A DNA stretch of 64,000 nt from Dysidea avara (taxonomy: Eukaryota; Porifera; Demospongiae; Dictyoceratida; Dysideidae): contig NC_089273.1 of NCBI RefSeq assembly GCF_963678975.1, positions 28,277,073-28,341,072 of the forward strand. The letters are read 5' to 3'. A program made the position numbers and the translations under genes. A model generated the notes under the pieces. The model was given only the letters and a program-made list of their open reading frames with translations. It ran no database searches and was not told where the DNA came from. Positions 53,801-64,000 of the stretch are shown one piece after another; within the stretch, counting starts at the first letter, position 1, and the number at the start of each line of letters is the position of its first letter.

Positions 53801-56800
53801 TTATTGTGCAAAATTTGAGTGTGCAGTGTAGCTAGATGACAAATTCCTTTCGTTGCTAAACTGCCTGGAACGTCTCTGCTGCGGTGACGATGACGACTTG
53901 TATTTATGTGAGGTCCTCGGAGAGTCATCAGCTACCACTGTCAGATAACCCTTAGCATCATACTCATTACGAGGTGGGATGGGAGGACCTGAATTTTGAT
54001 TGGTATGGGTATAGTCAACTGGCTCGTAAGTTTCAACTGTGGAAACAAGAGACAATACATAATCACATTCATAGAAAAAATTATTATAGGGTGTGATAGT
54101 GTTGCTTTGGTTCTAAGGTACTAGTACTTTTAGTTCAGTAATATATTTCTAGTTCTAGAACTAAAGTTTGGAGGTGGTTTGGTTCTACAACTAAAACTAA
54201 ACCAAAACCAACAGAATTTTTGGTTAAATTTCTTGAATTTTAGTTCTATTATAGTGCTAAATTAAAAGGTTTCAAACAAAAGGAAACCTGACAGTGCATT
54301 CTAAAAGGCAAACACCACTGCCAATTATCACAATTTATTGAAGTTGCTTATGACTGCAAGTGAAGTCATAAAAATGTTTATTTTATTCATTTGTAAGCTG
54401 TCAACAATATGAAATAAAACTCCTCAGGGGTACTAAAACTACTAATATTAACTGAAACTCCTGTACACTGAGGATACTAGAACTAAAACCGTTTTAAAAT
54501 TGAATACTAAAAAACTAAACCAAAATGATTTTGCAGTACTAAAGCAACACCAGTTAGCAGGCCTCCAGTTTTGCATCCATGGCAGCTTTGTTGATAGTTA
54601 CCATGTAATATCGAAACACAAGCTACTGCCTGTAATACTCATTGCCTACAACTGTACGCTCTAAAAATGTATTTACAAATAACAAAGAAGACCAAATATT
54701 GTACTGTGTTTGCATGGTTGCATACAAAACTATCCCTTGGTTTCTAGGTGATAGCATGTTCTTATAAGAATGAACCCATAGCAATGTCCACAAACAAACA
54801 ATTGGAAATACCCTTTTAATAAGAATTAGTGACACATTATGGTAAGTTCTGTCCCAAAATACCCAGATTAAAAGTGGAATTATAATCTCCTAAAGTGTTT
54901 TCAGCCTTCCTAATACTAGGGACACCTGTAAACATCCGAGATCAAACCTGGACACTAAAACTCTATTGAATGACGAAATGGTGACTGGGGTGATTCCCAG
55001 CAACATCACACATGCACTCTAGATATACACATGCTAGAGCAGATGGGATATTCTCTGCATTCAAGCTAAACTTAAGTTCATCGACTTCTCACCAGGCAAA
55101 GGATTATTGGAATTGCTATTCCATTATGGATTGTTGAGCAGGGAAGAGGAAGGGAGGACACACGCCCATGCGTATTAATCAAATTCAAAAACGCTTCTAA
55201 ACGTATTTTACAAAACTTCTTGTACGTGTTCACGGGGATGATATATCAGGCATAAATGACACAATAAATGACACACTGATATCTACAAAGAGTTATTAAA
55301 GGATTACTGTAATTCTTTGTGGGAAGTCTGTCACCCCAATCTATCACTACTACTGCAAGTCTATGTAGTTTTCTTCTTAACGGAACAGTTTTTACTCACA
55401 AAATTCACATCATTGTAAAGCACAGACGATTGCTCAATCCCCAGTGATCCCTGCCATCAGGATTCCTTTGGTTCACATGAAAACATGTTTTTTGACATAG
55501 TGATTCTGTTACTAGTACACACGTGTGTGTCCTGCAGCTTAACATTATGGAATGAAGGTATTCTACCAGGGTTGCTGTATTTGACAGATCAAGGATCAAA
55601 GGATTGACAGATCAACAGATCATGTGATAAACATGGTCCACTACTCATTGGAGATATTTATAAGTACTAATTGTGTCAGTATATGATTAAATATACTTGA
55701 TATAATAATTATTTTATAAAACACTGCACACATCACTTCATCGCTTAAATGCTCACACAATGTTCCTGGATTTAGCTAGCTACGTGATCACTGTAACAAT
55801 TGAAGGTAAAGCCGCCGACATCACATTATTACATTTGTAGATTAGGTCTACTACCTTCGATCAAGTAAAGCTTAAGCCAACCAGTATTTTTTTTCTTTTA
55901 TCATTTAGACAAGAAGGTGAACCTAATTAGAGCCAGCCTATGCCACAGCTGTGATTCTACGATCATTTTATAGTTTACCTTCTTTTCTCATTGGAGGAGA
56001 GTGTGCCCTGGCCATCAGACCACTGAATCGACCTGCTTTCCTGTTCAGAACCTTCGCTTCAATAAAGAAGATTGTCAATAGCTATGAGCCAAATCAGCTC
56101 GCCAAGTTAACTTACTCAGAAGTCGATAAAATCCATAGTCTCCTCACACCTGCCTATCAATGTACAAGATAGTGGACTACATAGACAATTAGACATACTA
56201 TATATGTATGACCATAAACGGCCGTAGCTAAATCTGTAAATCTGTAATGGTTCGTGGGCATTTTAGTGATGAAGGGAAGTGTGCAGTGTTGTCATCATTA
56301 GTAAAATAATTATTATACCAAGTATACTACAACACTAACACAATACTTATAAACATCTTCAATGAGCAGTGGAATATGTTCATCACGTGATCCATCGATC
56401 TGTAATCCACCAAATACAGCAACCCATTCTACCATACGTATTATGACCTGCTTTGCATTACTTGTAGTTTGCCTTCATGTGTAGCATGGTCACACATGAA
56501 ATTGTAATTAGTACATAACTTACTTGAGTCATCCGCTGGAACATTTTGATAACCATGAAGATTATCTGGACCGAGGTAGTATTCGTCACCTGCAACAACA
56601 TTGTAATTTATTAATGCATACTTCGACTGTATGTCATTATGTACAACTATTAGCTGAGTAGAAATTAGGGGAGGGGATTGAAAATTGTTTGCACATATGG
56701 GGATATGTGTGTTATCCTCTAACTAACATTCCACAACATACGTCTACTATACTTTCTCTTGACTGTGTCTAGTAATTTATGTGATAAAAATTACTATTAA

Positions 56801-59800
56801 AAGACTATCTTGTACCACTTACTTGACTCGTCATCTGGAAGGCTTTGATGGCGTTGAGGACTATGCTGCTCTATGTAATAGTCATTGCCTACAACAGAAC
56901 ATACAATGTATACGACGTACGATAATATTATACTACATGTGTGTGTCAGCATTCGCTATACAAGTGCAGTCAGGAGGGAGTTATGTGGTAAAATTATAAG
57001 GGGAACGACAAGACTAAATTATGGTGACCACAGTCAATGATTAACTACACAATAAGCAATAAACTGTAGATCGGATCTGAAACAATTACGTTATTGTTTG
57101 TACAAACAGCTGCAAGATCAACTTTTCAAGTATATCAGCCAAAAAAATAAGTAGCCTAGCAGAGGGATGAGCATATTTTTCCCCGCCTAACTTTCTTTCC
57201 AGCAACTCCTTTTCACTGACTAATTTTACTCAAAAAAATCCATCTGTATTGCTGAGAATTAATAAATATTTATAGTAGTCTCTCACAACTCACACTGTCC
57301 TATTACAATAATCATTTCACAACATAGTGACTTTTCTATTAGAGTATATTCATGTAAAACACACCAGGTTGATGTACATGCCTAAGCATTCAAATATACA
57401 TAACAAATACTCTAATACAACACACAAGGCAAAACAAACACTCAAAATGATGAACGTACTGTAATGGAAATACCATAACACTGCATTGTTGCTGGTTCTG
57501 TGTGTTGTACCACTTGCCAAGTAAGCAGTATACCTTAAATGTCATGCAGAAGATAGATGTAGCAGTTTACAAAAAATAAGTTAGTTGGATGATGAAAGCT
57601 TTACTGTAATTCGAACAAGAATCATGTTGTGTCGAAGACAACTGAGTAACCATAGTCCTGGCTATACAGATGGCCATACACACAATTACTTAATGCAGAT
57701 AAGTTAGGGTGTCTCACATACAACAACAACATCATTATTAGGGGTGTGCATGTACACTGTATATTACGTACTTTCTGGCTCCTCTTTGATCACATTACCA
57801 CATTGATGATCCTGGGATGAAGTCACTACAGGATAATCATCTTCTAGTTTGATCCCATTACGAGCATAATGATACTGCAGGGTAGCAGGTGTTGATTCTG
57901 TTAACATGGCAATGTCTGATCTTCTCTTGTCTAGTGGCCCGGTAGCACTGCGTAGTCCATTCTGCGTATGTCCCAGTTTACTGTTGTAATCTTGACCAGG
58001 TATAAAACTGCTGTGTCTTGTCATTAGATGTTTGTCAATTTTGGAGCTATGTGCCATTGATCCCAAGCCACTGTCTACTGATATTGTGTGTGGAGAGCTT
58101 CGTAAATTGAGCCTTGGAGATTTGTCACTGACGTCGTCTTCAGAATCAGACCCAGAGTCCATGTTAAGTGACGTAAAATCAGACACCGTACTGGTTGTTA
58201 TGCTTCGCTCCGCTGAGCCAGCACTCAGGGTTTTGCTCAACTTTTGTTTCTGTGATTTGGTGAGGTCGTCATTATCAATGCCATACTTGAGACGATAGTA
58301 AGCGGCCAACTCGCAAGCATCATCTTCACCATCTAAATCATTCCTCTTCAGCTTGCCCATAGAAATAGCCTGTGATAAATAGTACTAATAAATTTGCATT
58401 GAAAATGACCATACTAAGTGCAGCAAAATGCATGCATAATTTAGTGGGCACCATTTTAATAAGACCACCTTATTATACAGTAGTAACCATATCAAGCAGG
58501 CCCCAAATATAGCTAAAATGTACTTCATGACCTCATTGACCACTTTACACCCCAGAAATAGCCATGTTAGTGGGGCTCCAGTTAAATACGTACATGGTAC
58601 CAACAACATTACTTGAATTGACATAGTACAGTACATATTCAAAAAAAACTTAATACTATACTAAATTAATTTCTACATCACAGAGTACACTATGTAACAG
58701 TAGACATGTGTAGCATAAAACTGAAGCACCTCAGATAGATTTATTTAGGCAAACTATATAGTGTCCCGATAGTTTAAAAGCTCTAATAGAGCACACACTA
58801 AGCAGAGTGCCATATGTATGCAGTTACGCACAACTTTATGACAGGTTACTTTACTACTATGTACATACTAGGGATCTGCAATACATATCGATACGGCAAA
58901 TAAGTATCACAATACGATACTGTACTTAGGAAATATTGATGTATCACAGTTTCTACTAGAACAGGTAGTGATTGCTCTATTACTGCAACAGTGATCTAAA
59001 TACTCGAACAGAAAACCAACCTGTGCTATGAAATGCAACATTACGAGAAGCCATACAAATCCGCATTTATAAGTGCTGCTGTTACTGTGTTATGGCTAAA
59101 ACATTGTTACCCAGATCTTCTAAAAACAGTAGCTTCTACACTTTAAGTATAAGGAACTAGCAGTAAACATCTGCTGTATATACTAGCCATATTGACACCT
59201 CACCAAAATGCGGAGAAATCCGGACAAGCCTTTGTGGGAGCATGTATTAAAATAAAATGTTTGTGGTAGCTAATTGTCTGGGTGATGTAATAGAGGCAGG
59301 TATCCAGGTAGAGATGTACTTTTAACAACAACTCTGTTTCCATACTAAAAATCATACCAGGAACAGACTAGCTATTTGTCACATCATGATCAGTATAATT
59401 ATTATTGTAATTTAGCAGCATTCACTGAATAAAGAGTGAATGTAGAATCAGAGTTGGTTCTTTTAAGGTACAGATAAATTGGATATTGTTACAACTATTA
59501 GCTAATATGCCAGTCATTACTAGCCATGACCACTTTATTATTATAGTATCGTGATACAGTATCGTATCGAACAGTTTATTGATGTTGATACATGATACAC
59601 AAAATGCACTGTATTGCAGAACACTAGTACATACATACGTATATCATACTGTACTAACAACATACGCACCTCTTTTATAGCATGCATCCATTCTGACTTG
59701 CTCCTCTGGTCAGAAGCCTTGATCTCAAAAGCTCGTCCCTTAATGCCACAGGTGACGACAAACCGGTACAACTTGCCCTTCTCGTCAGGTAGGCTGATCA

Positions 59801-62140
59801 CGTCAGTAGCCCTGTTGAGTACCATACCTCCCTGCAGGGTGGATGAGATAGTGTGGATGGTGTGTATGCATTGTGTACTTTATTGAGAACACGACACAGA
59901 TGTACATGCATGTTATAGACATACAATAACTCATTTATAAAAGCCTCTTTGTTTAGAGGACCCCTCCCTCCATAGGCATAGGACAAAACCAGATAATTTG
60001 TTTGAGGAAGCAAAGGTTTCCGTTCCAGCACTAAAAGCAAGATGTAAGCACTAACTGTTGTTGGAACCCTCACCCTACCTGGTCTCTACCAAACAGTCCG
60101 CGACAGGGTGCTGCCAATTGATATACCACCATGTGGTGTGTTATCAAGCCTACCCCAGGATGATTAATAGAATATAGACACACCACACATAACACACACA
60201 CGTACAAACAACAACAAACACACATAATACACAACAAACATTTCACACCTTTTGGGTTAGATCTTCTCTTGATGTGTAATAAAACAAAGTGTCTTCTTTA
60301 AGAATAAACCATCTCTTGTTCCAATTTTTCCTCTTTCCTCCCTTCTTGATCAAGTACCCTTTTTTAAACACACCCTTTACCACCTCATCCAGCAAATCAA
60401 GTATCATTTCACAAGTCAAAGACATTTCTAATTTGAGGTAGTCAAACGTGTTGGTGATTTCCTCGAGGAACTCAGGGAATGCTATCCCTGATGCTCTGTG
60501 TTCGCTCTTCACCACCTTGACAATTGCCTGACTCAGGAATCCACAGGAAAGTACAATCTTCTCTAACAGGTAGTTCATCTTTGGTTCTGTGTATATGTAC
60601 ATGTACACATGTACTAAATACAGTAAATTATGCTTAATATTATAAAATTCATCACCAGGTGAGTGAACGTGTTTCTGTGCATGGTGGAACTCCTCAAAAT
60701 GGGACACTTTGAAACATGGACCCTGATAATTACGACACTTGTTCCTGGACTAATGTGTGCAAGTGCAGATACAGCATCCTAATATGGCCACAAAGAACAG
60801 ACAGAGGTTCACCACCGCCTGTAAGAACTAATACAGTACGCTGACACAGCAAATCATGACTTGATTTGGCAACAATCACAATCAAATACGTACTTTGAGA
60901 AATTACACTCACACACACAAGCACAATATGTAGGAAGCATTTGTACATAAAGATGATACACATCAGACATGCAATTATGGTTAGGTTAGTGACTGAAGTG
61001 AGTTTGACCTATTAGACAGCTTTCACTGTAACACACAGACAACACATAGCCACATGTCTTCACTCAATCATTCACATCTGAATAGTGCTATCATTTGAAG
61101 GCAACTCATTTCAAAATGCATGAGGTGTCAGCCAACAGGAATGACACACTATAATAATTGTTGTGATAGTGTATCCTGTTTGTACATAACTGTGGTCACC
61201 TGATGTGTGGTCTTTGTTTTACATTTTCAATAGACCTTGTGCACAATGGCATAATGAACACAAATATGGTCATGATATTTTTGGGGACTAGTACTGATAC
61301 AGTGTACTTATGGAGAAATTGTTTTGATCAATTATATTTCAGTCATGAAGCTAGATATTGACCAGTAGTGGGTATAGAGTGACAAAAGCCACTCCATACA
61401 AATGTTACTTAAATTATCCTGGAGCATGCAATACAATTCGTTTATTGTATCACCTTGTAACCTTACCTGTTCCATAGGGCTCGATATCTCGTTCCGTGGC
61501 AGAAATGATAATTTTTTTTCTCCAAAGGTGCCTGTATGTTAGTCTTATGCAGGTGAATTGTCACCTAAGATATATGGCCTCAAACATCTGGAGTAAAAGA
61601 AGTGGCCTTTACAATTTTAGTATTGCTACAATAATTATCATGAGTGCTTACATACAGTAGTCAGGATCACATGGTGGGCACCAGATAGAGTTAAAAATGG
61701 ACTAGGGTTGTGATAGCAAGCTCCACAGTCTATCTGTTAGCTAACTCTGCACTGCAATAGCTTATGTACACTGTACATGCATAATACAATACATACATAT
61801 CTATGTCAACAACTGTTGCTCTGGTGTCAAGACTTAGTGTGTATAGTCAAATAGTGTAACCATCTTGTCGTGATGTTTGAAAGTTTGTTTATGAGCCAAA
61901 ACTGTTGGTTTCCCAAAATACGTTGCATTTGCAGTCAGACAACACATTTATTTTTTAATGCTTTTTCCTGCATTAAAGGTCTGTGGACGTCATGTTCCCA
62001 CAGCCAGAGAAACATACATACATACAACTACAATATTACTTACTTACTCACATGCGTGCACAAACACACACACACGCACACACACATACATGCATGCACA
62101 CACACACACAACATGCATACACACACGCACGCACGCACGC

Positions 62141-62171
<31 letters not shown>

Positions 62172-63740
62172 CACGCACGCACGCACCCACCCACACTACT
62201 ACTACACACATGCACATACGATACTTACCACTAATCTGCACGACTAGTTCGTCCCCTAGTAGCTGGTTGAAGATGACAAACAGTCGATAAGTACAAGTAT
62301 CACTCAGCCACTTAGGATGAGCCAAAGCCTTCTTCTTCTCTGATGAGTAGTGTCTGCAGGTGGGGACAAAATGATACTATACATACTCCATATGCGAGTA
62401 CCCATGACTAAACAACCTTCATTAATAGACAACGTAGCAGGCATACGTTTATGCATGTTTTTCTGCACATGAAAGTGTGTGCGTGTGCATTGTGAGGCAG
62501 CATATATAGCCAAGTGGCTAGAAAAAGGCTCCAGGTTCGATGCCCAGTTGTTGTTGTTGTTGTTTCCTTGAACAAGAAACTTTTTTCACATTGCTACAGT
62601 CTACGCAGCTGTATATTGGGGACCTGGTGGCCTGGTGTCATCTGGAGAAGCAGCCCACCCAGCTGTAACATCAATGGGTACCTGGTGTGAACTGGGGAAG
62701 CAAAAGTCAACTGTCCTTGTCTCATATAGCAGTGTTGAGGTTGTTGTGGAACTTTTGGTTCTGCGACCTTTCTCTGGACAGTAAGGTTACTAGCCCTGCC
62801 CTAGGAGCTGCACAAGGTTCAAGCACCTGACTGTGCACAGGCATCCCAGTGCTGGTTCACTGGGCAGCAGTACCTGTGTTTAACATGGCTGGCAAGAGCT
62901 TTTGTTGAGTGTGTGCGTGTGCGCGCGCGCGTGTGTGTGAGGTAAATATGACAGATATAAGTGAGGACACCATCCACTCACTTCCAACATATCATTTGTA
63001 GTTTCTCCATTTCCACTTTCTTACTAGTCTGCTCCATAGCATCCTTAATCCTCCTCTCCATCATGATGGTGAACTCTTCTGCTGCGATGGCGTTCTCATA
63101 AAACTGGTTAACCTCAAGGGGAGGGATAAGTGGGATGTGTTCTGGTGAACGAAATGATCCAGTCTCTGCATTTTTCTTTTTTGGGAACCAGACTAGTTCA
63201 GTGACGTCCTTTATAAGTTCATCAAGTGCTGAAGAGCTTCCCTACACAGTGAATGGAAGTAATAAACAAAACATGATCACCTCATTATAATGACCATATA
63301 AAGTATGGTAACACTCAAATGCAACATCATCCTGTTAGAGTGCAAGCAATTAAAAAAGCTGATTAAAAAGGGTGTGGCACCTGTTTAGCTCACGAGTATT
63401 CATCCTGCTTCGATGAATACTTGCAAACGAAAAGGGTTCTACGCTCTTCACTTAGCAAGTTTTTTTTAAGTTACCTGCACTCTTGCGAGATGAAGTTGCA
63501 TTTGAGTGGTACCATAGGTCCCTAAATATACTAGTGTAAGCCATGGTCTCAGCAATAAAGACTTTACGGCCCTTCACTGTACTAGCTACAGTGATGTTCT
63601 CACGTATGTACACACAAATGGAAGAACACAAAATCACTAGAACAAGTACTACACAGTACTCACCGTAGATATCGCTGCTTCTATCACAGTTAGAACATGT
63701 AGTATACAATGTCTTGGGATATTACCCAGTATAACATCCA
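53801..63740 (-). CDS. SWAP70/DEF6-like - PH - tyrosine-docking adaptor, paralog 2 (5'-partial, at least 641 aa)
   Basis: Spliced model, minus strand: 63740-63664, 63241-62982, 62353-62229, 60586-60249, 59831-59670, 58369-57772, 56888-56823, 56589-56524, 54036-53801. All junctions are GT/AG with consistent phases. It aligns with paralog 1 from IPRHCILHVLTVIEAA through YRLFVIFNQLLGDE and MNYLLEKIV to the PH domain (KKGGKRKNWNKRWFILK, ending SEWMHAIKE). The tail differs: a 199-aa Ser-rich exon with two SUMO-type sites (IKLEDD, IKEEPE), two related 22-aa exons (DYYIEQ; DEYYLGPDN and YQNVP), and a last exon with YEPVDY, PPIPPR (class II SH3 ligand) and GYLTVV. The first exon seen starts in phase 1, so a Death-domain exon as in paralog 1 is expected past the right edge. 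Confidence 0.8.
54097..54552. mobile_element. hAT-like element filled with ACTAAA repeats, copy 2
   Basis: Ends TAGTGTTGCTTTGGTTCTAA and the inverse TGGTGTTGCTTTAGTACTGC. The interior is rich in AACTAAA/TTTAGTT like 23781-24194. Flanks do not match. It is located in the last intron of paralog 2. Confidence 0.6.
54623..54645 (-). pseudogene. Relic or alternative last copy of the 66-nt tyrosine exon
   Basis: Minus strand: acceptor GTTGTAG (54652-54646), then GCAATGAGTATTACAGGCAG and TAG stop, reading (S)NEYYRQ*. It matches the start of the exon at 56888 (acceptor GTTGTAG, then GCAATGACTATTAC), in the same phase. Either a decayed third duplicate or an alternative terminal exon that would shorten the tail before PPIPPR. 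Confidence 0.5.
55951..56172 (+). other. Coding-like frame inside a paralog 2 intron
   Basis: An open frame from about 55927 to TAG 56170-56172 has protein-like composition (AIRPLNRPAFLFRTFASIKK, LAKLTYSEVDKIHSLLTP). It follows a very strong acceptor-like polypyrimidine tract (TTTTTTTTCTTTTATCATTTAG, ending 55909). That acceptor is out of frame with it, and no ATG precedes it. Probably a gene or retroelement remnant. Family not recognised. Confidence 0.25.
58869..59626. mobile_element. hAT-like element with exact 8-bp TSD GTACATAC
   Basis: Identical GTACATAC at 58861-58868 and 59627-59634. Ends TAGGGATCTGCAATACA and the inverse TAGTGTTCTGCAATACA. Subterminal ATATCGATACG/GTATCGTATCG motifs. 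It lies in the intron after the second PH exon of paralog 2, ending only about 43 bp from that exon. 758 bp, no transposase frame. Confidence 0.85.
59670..60586 (-). other. PH-domain exons of paralog 2
   Basis: Exons 60586-60249 and 59831-59670 (162 nt, the same length as in paralog 1) encode the helical lead-in and PH domain. The phase-0 junction inside the PH domain is conserved between the paralogs. Confidence 0.85.
62052..62218. repeat. CA/GCAC/CCAC microsatellite
   Basis: About 165 bp of CA, GCAC and CCAC repeats ending about 10 bp before a paralog 2 exon boundary (62229), inside the intron next to the splice donor. Confidence 0.95.
62492..62911 (+). mobile_element. tRNA-derived SINE, copy 2
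   Basis: Head with A box TAGCCAAGTGGCTA (62507-62520) and B box GGTTCGATGCC (62534-62544, close to the tRNA consensus GGTTCGANNCC). The A-to-B spacing is shortened by a small deletion. The body matches copy 1 at 48.2-48.7 kb. A (TG)n/(CG)n run at 62912-62940 follows the 3' end. Inserted in the paralog 2 intron between 62982 and 62353. Confidence 0.85.
63304..63516. mobile_element. MITE family with GGTACCACTCAAA ends, copy 2
   Basis: TATGGTAACACTCAAATGCAAC and the inverse TATGGTACCACTCAAATGCAAC form the ends. The centre includes GTGTGGCACCTGTTT, as in copy 1 at 19501-19722. It lies in the first visible intron of paralog 2. Confidence 0.78.
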
Positions 63741-64000
63741 CTGTGAAGATATATAGTAATAGTATACACACCACAGATATATGTACTACTGTAACCATTT
63801 ATATTATATTCAGTTCTGCACATATACAAATGCACTGTAGGCTATTCATAAAGTGCACACACTTACAAATAAAACACACAATGATTACATATTACACTGT
63901 TTGTGTACAACATAATTGAAGCCAACATACAGCAGTGAAGTCAGTGTGTACATGAACAACATTAGCCAGATACAATGTTATACCACTGGCAAGGAACTGT

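Noticed and set aside
53452-53928. Several overlapping long frames with Cys/Val or His/Thr repeats
   Set aside because: They are translations of the CA microsatellite in every phase, not genes.
62044-62325. Cys/Val- and His/Thr-rich frames
   Set aside because: Artefacts of the second CA-type microsatellite. Only the conserved exon at 62229-62353 is coding.
1-64000. Prokaryotic features (operons, Shine-Dalgarno sites, CRISPR arrays, att sites)
   Set aside because: Genes have spliceosomal introns and metazoan domains. No regularly spaced direct repeats with unique spacers were seen; tandem arrays are microsatellites or transposon-internal.

Overview
The window looks like nuclear DNA from an early-branching animal, most likely a demosponge. 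The sequence is AT-rich, genes are split by spliceosomal introns ranging from 56 bp to several kb, and the gene families are metazoan innate-immunity types (TRAF, Death domain, NLR-like LRR, SWAP70-type PH). Transposon remnants fill nearly all remaining space. The phylum call is inference from family content and texture, not from a marker gene.

Layout: 1-4922 (+) is the 3' part of a giant LRR protein, probably an NLR, running off the left edge. 5.3-8.8 kb (-) is a decayed CR1/L2-type LINE with a PHD finger, endonuclease and reverse transcriptase, preceded by a degenerate 2A-like motif. 9-17.5 kb is mostly repeats, with a possible divergent pair of small genes around 13 kb sharing an ETS/CRE-like promoter. 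Three single-coding-exon TRAF paralogs (RING, TRAF zinc fingers, coiled coil, MATH) lie at 17.8-19.2 (-), 27.3-28.7 (-) and 33.8-35.1 kb (+). Each coding exon is preceded by a 3' splice site just upstream of the ATG. Between them are many non-autonomous DNA transposons, including a three-level nested palindrome at 30.2-31.6 kb.

38.4-49.2 kb and 53.8-63.7 kb (both -) hold two tandem multi-exon paralogs that I reconstructed by splicing. The first is complete in the window apart from an uncertain start (about 777 aa). It reads: Death domain, SWAP70/DEF6-like helical N-region, SWAP70-like PH domain, then a disordered tail with phosphotyrosine-type docking motifs (YIRM, YVNV, YVNS, YQNV). The second lacks its 5' end, which lies beyond the right edge. 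It has the same helical and PH exons with identical exon lengths, and a different tail containing duplicated 66-nt tyrosine exons and a PPIPPR motif. The Death + SWAP70-like + PH + docking-tail combination is the strongest candidate here for an undescribed system: a PIP3-responsive adaptor joining Death-fold assemblies to tyrosine-kinase signalling.

Together the LRR/NLR-like, TRAF and Death-PH genes look like a local concentration of innate-signalling genes. The rest is a dense set of hAT-like, Mutator-like, Harbinger-like and TA-duplicating MITEs, two tRNA-derived SINEs in introns of the two paralogs, and microsatellites. All intron-exon models come from reading frames, splice consensus and paralog comparison. 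No database or transcript data were available.
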